Below, piece after piece: positions 1 to 10,659 of a stretch of 64,000 bases of DNA. The stretch is from Molossus alvarezi. Taxonomy: Eukaryota; Chordata; Mammalia; Chiroptera; Molossidae. Location: positions 86,835,501-86,899,500 of the forward strand of contig CM073886.1 in NCBI GenBank assembly GCA_037176705.1, in the 5' to 3' direction. Each line of letters opens with the position of its first letter. The stretch's first letter is position 1. The notes beneath the pieces were generated by a model that saw only the letters and a list, made by a program, of their open reading frames with translations, was not told the origin of the DNA and did not search any database. Made by a program: the position numbers and the translations under genes.

Positions 1-315
1 GCCTCCCACCCACCCCAGCATCCCGGGGTCACAGCAAGCTGCCTGCCAACTGTGCTTCCAGATGGCAGAGTCACATACCTGAATCAAGGAGAGTCACTTG
101 AGCTTGACCTACTAGCCATCAGCAGCAAAATTATCTTTGGAAATTTAAATATGGCACAAAGAACCGTCATGAACTGAAAAGTACCAAAGTGGACTCTACC
201 AATAAAAGTAATTGAACCTCCAACCTAAGCCTGACAGGGCCTACTGTCCACTTTCAGGATGGACTTGCAGAGCCTGGCTGCACTCATCGTTGTTCTGTTC
301 CTCAGGCCAGCTGAT
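1..315. other. Unique sequence, nothing recognised
   Basis: No ORF of note, no repeat family and no tandem repeat recognised. It ends at the target-site duplication of the L1 that follows. Confidence 0.5.
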
Positions 316-329
316 AAGAAGTGGCTTCC

Positions 330-3300
330 ATATGTCTACTGATGGACACGGGCTGTTTCCAGATCTTAGCTGTTGTAAATAGTGCTGCTACAAACATGGG
401 GGTACATATATTCTTTCTAATTGGTGTTTCAGGCTTCTTAGGGTATATTCATAGAAGTGGGATCATTGGGTCAAATGGAAGTTCAATTTTTAATTTTTTG
501 AGGTAACACCATAGTGTTTTCCATAGTGGCTGCACCAGTCTGCATTCCCACCAGCAGTGTACTAGAGTCCCCTTTTCTCCACACCCTCGCCAACACTTGC
601 TGTTTGATGATGATTTGTTGATGGCGGCCATTCTGACAGGTGTGAGGTGATACCTCATTGTTGTTTTAATTTGCATCTCTCTGATATTAGTGATGTTGAG
701 CATTTCTTCATATGTCTCTTGGCCATTTGTATGTCCTGTTTGGAGAGGTGTCTATTCAGCTCCTCTGCCCATTTTTTAATTGGGTTTTTTGTCTTCCTTT
801 TGTTGAGTTATATGAGCACTCCATATATTTTGGAATTAACCCCTTATCTGATGTATCATTGGCAATTATGTTCTCCCATACAGTGGGTTTCCTTCCCATT
901 TTGATGGTTGTTTCTTTTGCTGTGCAGAAGCTTTTTAGTTTGATGTAGTCCCATGTGTTCATTTTTTTCTTTGTTTCTGTTGCCTTAGGTGATGTATCCG
1001 TGAAAATTCTGCTGCGTTTGCTGTCTGAAATTTTGTTGCCTACATTTTCTTCTGGGATTTTTATGGATTCATGAGTCACATTTAAGTCTTTTATCCATTT
1101 TGAGTTTATTTTTGTGTATGGTGTAAGTTGATGGTCTAGTTTCATTTTTTTGCATGTAGTTGTCCAATTTCCCTAACACCATTTATTAAAGAGGCTGTCT
1201 TTACTCCACTGTATGCTCTTGCATCCTTTGCCAAATATTAATTAAGCATAATGTCTTGGGTTCATTTCTGGGTTCTCTATTCTGTTCCACTGGTCTATAT
1301 GCCTGTTCTTGTGCCAGTACCAGGCTGTTTTGATTACAGTCACTTTGTAGTATAACCTAATATCCGATATTGTGATCCCACCCACTTTGTCCTTCTTTTT
1401 CAAGATTGCTGTGGCTATTCGGGGTCTTTTTTGATTCCATGTGAACTTTTCAAGTATTTCTTCTAGTTCTGTGAAATATGTTGTTGGTATTTTGATGGGG
1501 ATTGCATTGAATCTATAGATTGCTTTGGGTAGTAAGGACATTTTAATGATGTTAATTCTTCCAATCCACGAACAAGGTGTGTGCTTCCACTTTTTTATAT
1601 CTTCCTCTATTTCTTTTTTCAATGACCTGTAGTTTTCTGCAAATGGGTCCTTTACTTCTTTGGTTAAGTTTATTCCTAAGTATCTTAATTTTTTTGCCAC
1701 AATGGTAAATGGGATTGTTTTTTCAGTTTCTCTTTCTGTGAGTTCATCATTGCTATATAAGAATGCCGTCGATTTCTTGACATTAATTTTGTATCCTGCT
1801 ACTTTGCCAAATTCATTTATTAAGTATAGATTTTTGATGGAGGCTTTAGGGTTTTCTATGTATAATATCATGTCATCTGCAAATAATGACAGTTTCACTT
1901 CCTCCTTTCCAATCTGGATCCCTTTTATTTTTTCTTCCTGTCTAATTGCTGTGGCTAAGACTTCCAGTACTATGTTAAATGAGAGTGGTGAAAGTGGGCA
2001 TCCCTGTCTTGTTCCTGTTCTTAAGGGAAATGCTTTTAGTTTCTGTCCATTGAGTATGATGCTGTCTGTAGGTCTTTCATATATGGCCTTTATTATGTTG
2101 AGATATGATCCCTCTATTCCCAGATTGCTGAGTTTTTTTATCAGAAATGGGTGTTAGATTTTGTCGAATGCTTTTTCAGCATCTATTGATATGATCATGT
2201 GGTTTTTATTCTTCGTTTTATTTATGTGATGTATCACATTTATTGAATTTGCAAATATTGTACCAGCCTTGCATCCCTGGGATGAATCCCACTTGGTTAT
2301 GATGAATATTTTTTTTGATGTATTGCTGGATCCGATTTGCTAGTATTTTGTTCAGGATTTTGGCATCTATGTTCATCAGGGATATTGGCCTGTAGTTTTC
2401 TTTCTTTGTAGTGTCTTTTTCTGGTTTTGGAATTAGAATTATGTTGGCCTCATAAAACGAGTTTGGAAGTTTTCCTTCTTCTTGAATTTTTTGAAATAGT
2501 TTGAGAAGAATGGTGTTAGTTCTTTTTTGAATGTTCGGTAAAACTCCCCCGTGAAGCCATCTGGGCCTGGGCTTTTGTTTGCTGGGAGAGTCTTGATTAC
2601 ATCTTCAGTTTCCTTAGTTGTTATTGGTCTGTTCAAGTTTTCTCTCTCTTCCCGGTCCAGTTTTGGGAGACTATATGTTTCTAGAAATTTGTCCATTTCC
2701 CTTAGATTGTCGAATTTGTTGCCATATAATTGTTCATAGTAGTTGTTAACGATCCTTTGTATTTCTGTGGTGTCAGTTGTTACTTTTCCTCTTTCATTTC
2801 TGATTTTGTGTATTTGGTTTCTCTCTTTGTTTCTTGATGAGTCTAGCTAAGGGTCCATCAATCTTGTTTATCTTTTTGAAAACCAGCTCTTTGTTACATT
2901 GATCCTTTGAATTGTATTTTTGGACTCTATGTCATTTATTTCTGCTCTGATCTTTACTATTGCCTTCCTTATACTTGCTCTGGGGTTTTCTTTTTGTTTG
3001 CTTTCTAGTTCTTTAAGTTGTGAGGTTAGATAGTCTATTAAAATTTTTTCTTGTTTCTTCAGGTAGGCCTGTAATGCTATGAACTTCCCTCTCAGAACTG
3101 CTTTCGCTACATCCAATAGATTTTGTGCTGTTGTGTGTTCATTTTCATTGGTTTCCAGGAAGTTTTTAATTTCTTCCTTGATCTCCTCAGTAACCCATTC
3201 ATTGTTTAATAACATGCTATTTAGCCTCCATGTGTTCAAATGTCTTTGCATGTTCTTGTTGCAATTGATTTCTAGTTTCATGCCAGTGTGATATGAGAAG

Positions 3301-3660
3301 ATGCTTGATATGATTTCAATCTTCTTGAACTTGTAGAGATTTAGTTTGTGTCATAACATGTGGTCTGTCTTTGAGAATGTCCCATGTGCAGAATGTGAAT
3401 TCTGTAGTTTTGGGGTGTAATTCTCCGTAGATATCTATTAAATCCATTTGGTCTAGTGCTTCATTTAGAGTCTCTGTTCCCTTGCTAATTCTTTGTCTAG
3501 AGAATCTATCCAGTGATGTCTGTGGGGTGTTGAAGTCCCCTGCTATAATTGTATTGCTGTCAATTTCTCCTTTGAAGTCCTCCAGATGATTTTTAATATA
3601 TTTTGGTGCTCCTATATTGGGTGTGTATATGTTTATCAAGGTTGGATTAAAAAAGCTGTC
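330..3660 (-). mobile_element. Bat L1, inverted 5' arm (ORF2 fragment)
   Basis: Read on the minus strand this is most of L1 ORF2, broken by frameshifts and stops. In coding order it holds an endonuclease-domain piece (3666-3316, with the GDFNTP catalytic-region motif), the middle of ORF2 (3281-2439), the reverse transcriptase with FADD at about 1883-1872, and the C-terminal cysteine/histidine segment (703-449, [10 protein letters not shown]). It stops close to where the plus-strand arm begins, in the last ~50 codons of ORF2. Together with that arm it is flanked by a 14-bp target-site duplication (316-329 and 4098-4111, one mismatch). This is the structure expected from twin priming: one insertion whose 5' part was copied in inverted orientation. 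It is not functional. Confidence 0.93.
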
Positions 3661-4097
3661 ATACATATATGCAATGGAGTACTATGTAGCTGTAAGAAAG
3701 AAAGATCTCTTATCCTTGAGACGACATGGAGGGACCTGGAAAGTATTATCCTAAGTGAAACATGCCAAGCAGAAAAAGACAAATACCACATGATCTCACT
3801 TATTTGTGGAATATAATGATCATAACCGTCTGAGGAATAAAGTAGACCCAGAAACATGGAAGTAGGGTACAGACTGACAACACTCAGCAGAGGGGGTAGT
3901 GGGGGGAGGGAAGAGATAAACCACAGAACTTATATGCATGTAAGCATAACCAATAGACATGGACAACAAAGCTGGGGACGGGGTGAGGGGGATGGGTAGG
4001 AGGGTGTCAATGGGATAAAATAGGAGAAACATCTGTAACAAAAATAAAATAAAATAAAATAAATATAAAAAAAAAAAAAAAGAAGAAGAAGAAGAAG
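3661..4097 (+). mobile_element. Bat L1, direct 3' arm with poly-A and GAA tail
   Basis: Plus-strand 3' end of the same L1 insertion. It starts in the last codons of ORF2 (frame containing [14 protein letters not shown]) and continues through a G-rich 3' UTR (GGGGGTAGTGGGGGGAGG). The tail is an AAATA-rich stretch, then A-rich sequence, then about seven GAA units (4080-4103). The GAA units probably grew from the poly-A tail. The 3' UTR resembles the other bat L1 tails at 8322-8523 and 44236-44480 in this window. Confidence 0.92.
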
Positions 4098-4239
4098 AAG
4101 AAGAGGCTTCCTCCATCAGGGTGCTGCTAGCAAAGAGGTGGAAGGAAGACAGAACCGTGCCCTGCACAATCTTACACATACAAACTAGATGCTTAACAAA
4201 TGGCTTGTTAATCAAATGTAGAAAAGCACACAATTAATA

Positions 4240-4494
4240 AGCTCGTAAATTGCTCCAAAGTAAAGACATCCCAGTTGACACAATTCAGACAGAAAAACAG
4301 AACATTATCAGCAACCCAGAAGCCTCCCCAGAGCTCCTGTGGTTACAGCCTTCTTTTCTCCCTAAAGGTAAACACTGTCTTAATTTCTAACACCATAGTT
4401 TACGTTTTATAACCATGACACCTGACACATAAGAAACAACAAATGTTTTTTCTAACACCATAGTTTAGATTTGCCTGTGGTTGAACTTCACATA
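4240..4494 (-). mobile_element. Old L1M remnant, 3' UTR segment (segment 1)
   Basis: Antisense L1M 3' UTR, recognised from the stretch around CTAACACCATAGTTTA followed by TTTGCCTGTGGTTGAACTTCACATAAATG. It carries a 19-bp exact direct repeat (4384-4402 and 4449-4467). The element continues after the HAL1 insertion at 6908, so the HAL1 is younger. Confidence 0.7.
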
Positions 4495-5358
4495 AATGCA
4501 ATTGTAGACTTCCGGTCAAGATGGAGGCGTAGATAAATGCAGTATCGTGTCCTCCCACAACCACATCAAAGTCACAACTAAACTACAGAACAACCATCAT
4601 TCAAAACTGTTTGAAATCGAGCTGAATGGAAGTTCTACAACGACGGGATTAAAGCAGCAGCCACATCGAAACTGGTAGGAGGGGCGGAGGCACACAGGCT
4701 GGTCCCACACCCACGTGTGGCGGATAAAAATCAGGAGGACACCTCGGCTGGGAAGGTTCTCCCTGAGGTCTAAGGGAGCCCTGTTCCACACCAAGCACCC
4801 AGCTCAGGTTCCAGTGCCAGGAAGAGAAGTCCCCATAACTTCTGGCTGGAAAAACCAGCAGGAACTGAGCTGAGGTGGCTGGAGCCCCAGGAAGCTCCTC
4901 TTAAAGGGCCCGCGCATGGACTTACTTGAACTCACACCTGCCAGGCTCCAGTGTGGTGGAGGCAGCTTGAAAGGCACCACAGTTATATGGGGAAAAACTG
5001 AGCTGTTTGGCACTGGAGTGAGGGCTGGAGAGGGGGCTTTCTCCTGGACAGATGTGCTGTCAGAGGCCTTTGTTCCTTTGATGAGCCCTTCCCTTGGGAG
5101 GCAGACAGCTGCCACATCTGGGACTCCAGCGACCTGGCTCACACTGGTAGCCCCGCCCTGGTGACTCCCTGAGGCCCCGCCCCACCCAACTTTCAGGCCC
5201 ACCCAAGCTGTTGCCAGTTGCTTAACCATAGCATTGGCCTATCTTGGATCCTGCTTCAGGTTTTCCTACATTCTTTCAAACAAGCAGCATCTGGTCTCAG
5301 ATAGCCCCATACCTCTTGTTAAGTAGTACATAGAAACAAACACAGAGAGACAGCCAAA

Positions 5359-6532
5359 ATGAGGAGACAAAGAAACAGGTCCCAAATGAAAGAACAGAAC
5401 AAAACTCTAGGAAAAGAACTAAGCGAAATGGAGATAAGCAACCTAACAGATGCTGAGTTCAAAACACTGCTTGTAAGGATGCTCAGTGAACTTAGTGAGA
5501 ACCTTAGTGAACTTAGTGAGGGCCTCAAGAGCATAAAAAAGGACCAGTCAGGCCCTGGCCGGTTTTGCTCAGCAGTTAGAGCGTAGGCCTGCGGTCCAGA
5601 GAGACCCAGGTTCAGTTCCCCCTAAGGGCGCATACCTCAGATGCAGTTTGTCCCTGGCCCTGGTTGGTTGTGCGGATGGCAGCCACTTGATGTGTCCCTT
5701 TCACATCAATGTTTCTCTCTCTCTCTCTCTTCTTCTCTACCTCTCCCACTTTACCTGAACAAAAAATGGAAAAATGTCCTCAGGTGAGAATAAAAAAAAA
5801 AGAACCAGTCAGAAATGAAGGAGACACTAACTGAAATAAAGAATAATTTACACAGATTCAGTAGTAGAGTACATAAAGCCAAGAAGCAAACCATTGATTT
5901 GGAATATAAGGAAGCAAAAATCACCCAATCAGAACAGCAAAAAGAAAAAGAATCCAAATAATTGAGGATAGTGTAAGGAGCCTCTGGGACAACTTCAAGC
6001 GTGCCAACATTCGCATTTTGGGGGTGCCAGAAAGAGAAGAGAGAGAACAAGAAATCAAAAACCTATTTGAAACAATAATGGCAGAAAACTTCCCTAACTT
6101 GGTGAAGAAAACAGACATACAAGTCCAGGAAGCAGAGAGTCCCAAACAAGATGAACCCCAAGAGGCCCACACCAAGACACATCATCATCAAAATGCAAAA
6201 GGTTTAAGACAAAGAGAGAATCTTAAAAGCAGCAAGAGAAAAGCAGTTAGTTACCTACAAGGGAGTTCCCATAAGACTGTCAGCTGATTTCTCAAAAGAA
6301 ACTGCAGGCCAGAAGGGAGTGGCAAGAAATATTCAGAGTGATAAGCAAGAACCTACAACCAAGATTACTCTATCCTGCAAAGCTGTCATTTAGAATCGAT
6401 GGCCATATAAAGAGTTTCCCAGACAAGGAAAAGCTAAAGGAGTTCATCATCACCAAACCATTATTGTATGAAATGTTGAAGGGTCTTCTTGAAGAAAAAG
6501 GTAAAAAATATGAACAAACAAAATGGCAGTGA
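5359..6532 (+). pseudogene. HAL1 ORF1 (L1 ORF1p-like), disrupted
   Basis: ORF1 encodes an RNA-binding nucleic-acid chaperone in the L1/HAL1 family. Visible parts: an N-terminal basic segment and coiled coil in 5359-5551; about 250 bp of SINE; then the continuation in shifting frames from 5813, with an RRM-like part in the frame open at 6018-6287 and a C-terminal-domain part in the frame open at 6338-6532, which ends in QTKWQ and a stop. At least one frameshift lies between 6230 and 6340, because related coding sequence continues there in another frame. No intact protein can be made. Confidence 0.85.
5552..5796 (+). mobile_element. Ves SINE (type A) inside HAL1
   Basis: Starts GCCCTGGCCGGTTTTGCTCA, with a B-box-like GGTTCAGTTCC, a CT-rich region and the tail TGTCCTCAGGTGAGAATAAAA. 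The target-site duplication is 5536-5551 and 5797-5812 (one mismatch), so it inserted into the existing HAL1 ORF1. Confidence 0.95.
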
Positions 6533-6907
6533 ATACATATCTATCGACAATGGAATCTACAAACAAAATGAACAAGCAGAACAGAAACATTCTCATAGAT
6601 ACAGAGAAATTTTGTTGGTTGCCAGATGGGAGGCGGTTTGGGGGAATGGGTGAAAAAGGTGAAGGGATTAAGAAGTACAAATTGGTTGTTAGACTGACAA
6701 ACCTCAAAGGGAAGGGGGGTTGAGGGGTGGGAAGAAATAAACCAAAGAACTTATATGTATATATGCATAACCAATGGACACAGACAACAGTGTGGGAAAA
6801 GGCAGGAGGGGGCAGGAATGGGGAGGAGGGGGTCAATGGGGTAAAAATGAAGAACATCTGTAATACATTCAACAATAAAGATAAGTTAAAAAAATAATGC
6901 AATTGTA

Positions 6908-7125
6908 TAGTATGCATGCTTGTGAAAATCCTCCATGTTGAGGCATAGAGTTGTACTTGACTCATTTTTCACCCCTGCATGCATATATCATGCTACATAC
7001 ATGTACCTTTTCTACTATGGAAAGGTATTTGGGCTGTTTTCTGCGTTGGGCTATTACAAAGAATGCAGCAATGAACACTCCCTTGTATCACTTTTTGTTA
7101 CATATAAAAGTATTTCTGCTGGCTA
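6908..7125 (-). mobile_element. Old L1M remnant (segment 2)
   Basis: Continues segment 1 beyond the HAL1. Antisense ORF2 3'-end sequence with TTTGGGCTGTTTTCTGCGTTG and GCAGCAATGAACACTCC, the usual antisense reading of the ORF2 C-terminus. Confidence 0.7.
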
Positions 7126-7126
7126 C

Positions 7127-7252
7127 ACAGGGTGGAGGCCAAAGTGGGCTTATAATTGTGATTATGCGAAACAGTTTACTCTTGTATTGTTATTTATTAA
7201 TTATATTATTTTCCATATGAACAACTGTAAACCTACTTTTGCCCAACCCTAT
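7127..7252. mobile_element. Mariner-like MITE, ~32-bp inverted repeats
   Basis: The left end (7127-7159, ACAGGGTGGAGG...AATTGT) and right end (7221-7252, ACAACTGT...CAACCCTAT) are imperfect reverse complements over about 32 bp, around a short AT-rich centre. TA dinucleotides lie at both edges. This fits a non-autonomous Tc1/mariner element. It carries no coding sequence. Confidence 0.7.
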
Positions 7253-7261
7253 ATATTAATA

Positions 7262-7493
7262 AAGTCTAGAATAGGCCTCCCCAAGATGAGCCACTTTGGC
7301 ATGTGAATTACTTTGAGCTGAAGGCAATCAGGCCCTGTGGGCTCATGAGAAACTTTTACCTGTCCCTTAAAGAATTTAAATTTGGGGCCTTACCCATAAT
7401 AAGAGTTAACTTTTTTTTTTTTTTAATCCTCACCTGAGGTCATGCTTTTTTTATTGATTTTAGAGAAAGGAGGGGAGAGATAGAGATAGAGAT

Positions 7494-7538
<45 letters not shown>

Positions 7539-8007
7539 CATCATTGGGAAAGTGAAACATCAATTGGTTGCCTCCCATATGCATCCCATCCAGGGATCCA
7601 ACGCACAACCTAGGTATGTGCCCTGACCAGGAACTGAACCCGAGACCTTTCAGTGTATAAGATGACACTCCAACCAACTGAGCCACACTGGCCAGGGCCA
7701 GAAATAACTTTTTATGAGTAACCCTGACCAGGCAAACTTCTAATTACTGAATATCTGCTCTTCTTAATATTCTGCAAATAACCTTCCTCCCCCCTGAAGC
7801 CCCAAGACACCTTCCCTCATCCTCAGCTCAGAATGCCACATACACCTCATTTTAACTTTGTCCCTGGCCCTCTCATGTATGTGGGGTTCCCATAGGTACA
7901 CATGTGAAATTTAGTTATTTTTTCTTTATATTCTGTCTCATATCAATTTGATTATTAGACCAACTGAAAGAACCTAGAAAGGTAGAGGAAAGTTTCTTCC
8001 TCCCCCA
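7262..8007 (+). mobile_element. Retroviral LTR, interrupted by a Ves
   Basis: The pieces 7262-7405 and 7704-8007 read as one LTR-like unit: AATAGGCCTCCCCAAGATGAG at the start, GCTCAGAATGCCACA in the middle, and an end in AGAACCTAGAAAGGTAGAGG...CCCCCA. L1M sequence resumes immediately after at 8008, so the LTR landed in the L1M. I recognise the pattern as a mammalian ERV LTR but cannot name the subfamily with certainty. Confidence 0.5.
7411..7698 (-). mobile_element. Ves SINE, minus strand, inside the LTR
   Basis: Poly-T (7411-7424), AATCCTCACCTGAGG, an expanded GATAGA/GA microsatellite (7480-7535), then the antisense tRNA-like head ending CACACTGGCCAGGGC. A short target-site duplication around TAACTTTT lies on both sides (near 7406 and 7706). 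Confidence 0.92.
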
Positions 8008-8305
8008 CGATGTCTAAGAGTGAATTTATAGGTCCAAGGGTAGATGCGAATTTAACTTTATTAGAAGTTGCCAAACTTTGCCAAAGTGATTGTATCAACT
8101 TGTACTCCCAGTAGGAGACAGAGAGTTCCAGTGGTTCCTCATCCATGACAACACTTGCTATTATCAGTCTTTTTAGTGTTAGTCATTCTGGCAGGTATAT
8201 AGAGGTATTTCACTGTGGTCTTTAATTTAAACATCACTGACCACTAAAATGACTAAGTACCTATATGTTTAGTGGACATTGAATTTGCCAAGTTCCTTTT
8301 CAGAT
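8008..8305 (-). mobile_element. Old L1M remnant (segment 3)
   Basis: Antisense ORF2 C-terminal sequence: GTTGCCAAACTTTGCCAAAG, then GTACTCCCAGTAGGAG, then a TCATTCTGGCAGGT block. Collinear with segments 2 and 4. Confidence 0.75.
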
Positions 8306-8321
8306 CTTTTGCCCATTTTTA

Positions 8322-8523
8322 TTTATTTATTTATTTTTGTTACAGATGTTTCTCCTTTTTCCCCCACTGATTCCTCCCTCCTTCTCCCTCCCCGCCCTGT
8401 CCCCAGCTTTGTTGTCCATGTCCATTGTTCATGCATACATGCATATAAGTTCTGTGGTTTATTTCTCCCCCACCACCCCCTCTTCTGGGGATTGTCAGCC
8501 TGTACCCCACTTCCACATCTCTG
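8322..8523 (-). mobile_element. Short 5'-truncated bat L1 tail
   Basis: Antisense L1 3' UTR beginning with a TTTA-rich tail and TTTTTGTTACAGATGTTTCTCC, followed by a CCCACCACCCCCTCTTCTGGG block. A perfect 16-bp target-site duplication (CTTTTGCCCATTTTTA at 8306-8321 and 8524-8539) brackets it inside the old L1M. Confidence 0.93.
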
Positions 8524-8539
8524 CTTTTGCCCATTTTTA

Positions 8540-9813
8540 AAATTAGATTGTTGTCTTTTTCTTAGTGATATGAGAATATCTTTTTATATTCTGCAGATGA
8601 TCCCTTTGCTATATGTACTGAAAATATCTTCTTCCACTCTGACTTGTCTTTCCAACTCTTAATGGCGTCTTTTGATGAACAGAAGATCCTAATGTCAATG
8701 TAATTCAATTTATAAATATTTATTTTCGTATTAGTACTTTTTTGTGTTCTGTTTATCTTTGTCTTCATAAGCTTATAGGGATACTCTCAAATGTAATCTT
8801 CCTTAAGATTACTGTTTTACTTTTCACATTCAATCTACAATCCACCTGGAATTTAGGCATTAAGATTTATTTATTTTTCCAAATGGATGTCTAATTGTCC
8901 CAGTACCATTTATTTAAAATATCATTTTTTTCTATTGTTTTGCAACCCCACCTTTGTTATAAATAAATTGTCCATATACATGTAGGTCTATTCTGAGCTC
9001 TATTCTATTCTGTCTGCTTTTTTTCTTTAAGTGGGGGTGGAGGTAGGTTATCTGTGCACTTATACACTGTTTTTTAAACTACATACTAAAACTTTAAAAT
9101 AAAAAAGGACACGATATCCATTAAAGTAAGTCCTCCAACTTTCTCTTCCTCCTCCTCCTCCTTCTCCTTCAAGATTGTATTAGTTATTCTTGGCCTTCTG
9201 CAATTCTGTATAAATTTTAAAGTCAGCTTGTCAATTCCCACCAGAACAGCTGCTGGGGTGTCGAAGGGGACTACATTGAATTTATAGACCAATTTGCTGA
9301 GAATTGACATCTTTATTAAATTGAGTTATTTAATCCATAAACATAATCTATCCCTCCACTTATTTAGGTTTAATTAATTTCTCTCAACAATTTTCTAGTT
9401 TTCACTGTGGAGGTCTTACACATCTTATATTAGATTATTACGTATTTGATATATTTTGATGTTATTTTAAATAATATAATTTTTTAAATCAATTTTATAA
9501 TATTTTGTTCTTGGACTAGAGAAATATACTTCAATTTTACATACTGACCTTTAGCCAGTGATCTCACTAAATCATTTATTAATGCCAATAGTTTATCTGT
9601 AGATTCTTTTGTGTTTTCTATATACACAACTTTGTCTTCTGTGAATAATGATAGTTCAATCCATTTATCCTTAAAAAATAAAATATGTTACCATATTGCA
9701 CTGCCTAGAACTTCCAATACACTGTTAAATAGAAGTGATATTAGCAAGCATGCTTGTCTCATTTCTAATTCCTGAGAGAAAATATTCAATATTTCACCAT
9801 TAAAGGTGATATT
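8540..9813 (-). mobile_element. Old L1M remnant (segment 4), ORF2
   Basis: Antisense L1M ORF2, readable as AATGGCGTCTTTTGATGAACA (8663), AAGTAAGTCCTCCAACTTTC (9124), AGTCAGCTTGTCAATTCCCA (9222) and the TGTTAAATAGAAGTGATATTAG stretch (9723). A short antisense ORF2-like frame survives at 9086-9310. A GGA-rich run at 9146-9170 is a local expansion. Confidence 0.8.
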
Positions 9814-9820
9814 TGCTATA

Positions 9821-10083
9821 GGTTTTTTTTTCCCCTCCTCTGAGGATATTTTCCATTGCTTCTTAGATAGAGTGGGAGGGAGGGAGGGGGGGAGAAAGAG
9901 AGAGAGAGAGAGAGAGAAACATTGATGTGAGAGAAACACATCGACTGTCTGCTTCCTGAATGACCTCAACCAGGGCGAGGATTGAACCTGCAACCCAGGT
10001 ACATGCCCATGACCTGAAATCAAACCTAAGACCCTTTGGTCCACAGCCCAATGCTCTAACTGCTGAGCTAAACCAGTCAGGGC
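9821..10083 (-). mobile_element. Ves SINE, minus strand
   Basis: Poly-T with CCCCTCCTCTGAGGATATTTTCC, a GA-rich block (9890-9916), and an antisense tRNA-like head ending CTAAACCAGTCAGGGC. The flanks share TGCTATA (9814-9820 and 10084-10090), extended imperfectly into the T-run. It interrupts the old L1M. Confidence 0.9.
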
Positions 10084-10090
10084 TGCTATA

Positions 10091-10300
10091 AATTTTTATA
10101 CATACCTTTTGTCTGGTTAAAAATATTTTCTTCCATTCTTAGTTTTCTAAGAAATTACTATTATTATTATTATTGTTTTCATAAATGGATATTGAATTAT
10201 ATCAGATTATTTTTTAAGGCTATTGAGATAACTATACAATTTTTCTCCTTTATTAAGTCAATGAGATTTCATTCCTCATAATCCCTCCTGGATCCTCTAT
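10091..10300 (-). mobile_element. Old L1M remnant (segment 5)
   Basis: Continues the antisense ORF2 reading after the Ves (AAATGGATATTGAATTATATC, then CTATTGAGATAA). It fades out before the homopurine tract. Confidence 0.55.
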
Positions 10301-10431
10301 GGATTATAGAAGAGTTACATAAAATGAGGTGTGCTTGTCATGGGTGAATCACAAGCTCTCCTTATTTTAATAGTTATGAACCACTTCTTTTCTTTTTTCC
10401 TTCAGATGAACGTTAAAGTTTGTGCTTGAAT

Positions 10432-10501
10432 AGAAAAAAGAAAGAAAGAAGGAAAGAAAGAAGGAAAGAAAGAAGGAAAGAAAGAAGGAAAGAAAGAAGG
10501 A

Positions 10502-10581
<80 letters not shown>

Positions 10582-10591
10582 AAAGAAAGGA

Positions 10592-10659
<68 letters not shown>

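Larger units (their letters stand above)
4507..6895 (+). mobile_element. HAL1 (half-L1), near full length, ORF1 only
   Basis: A near-complete HAL1, a LINE-1 relative that encodes only ORF1 and must borrow reverse transcriptase. The 5' UTR (about 4507-5358) begins CTTCCGGTCAAGATGGAGG. ORF1 starts at ATG 5359 and reads MRRQRNRSQMKEQNK, then a leucine-heptad coiled coil (LSELSENLSELSEGL), then the RNA-recognition part (6001-6180, containing NIRILGVPE), then the C-terminal domain (6290-6532, containing PRLLYPAKLSFRIDG). Frameshifts and the Ves insertion at 5552 break it. The 3' UTR (6533-6890) is joined directly to ORF1 with no ORF2. A perfect 12-bp target-site duplication (AATGCAATTGTA at 4495-4506 and 6896-6907) fixes both ends. 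It is not coding now. Confidence 0.9.

Noticed and set aside
3820..4233. 137-codon minus-strand frame with a hydrophobic, serine-rich start
   Set aside because: It is the antisense of the L1 3' UTR and the GAA/poly-A tail.
4804..5229. 141-codon minus-strand frame
   Set aside because: It is antisense to the HAL1 5' UTR, with no independent support.
5552..5640. tRNA-like gene (A and B boxes)
   Set aside because: It is the head of a Ves SINE, as are the equivalents at the other Ves loci. None stands as a separate tRNA gene with a terminator and matching acceptor stem.
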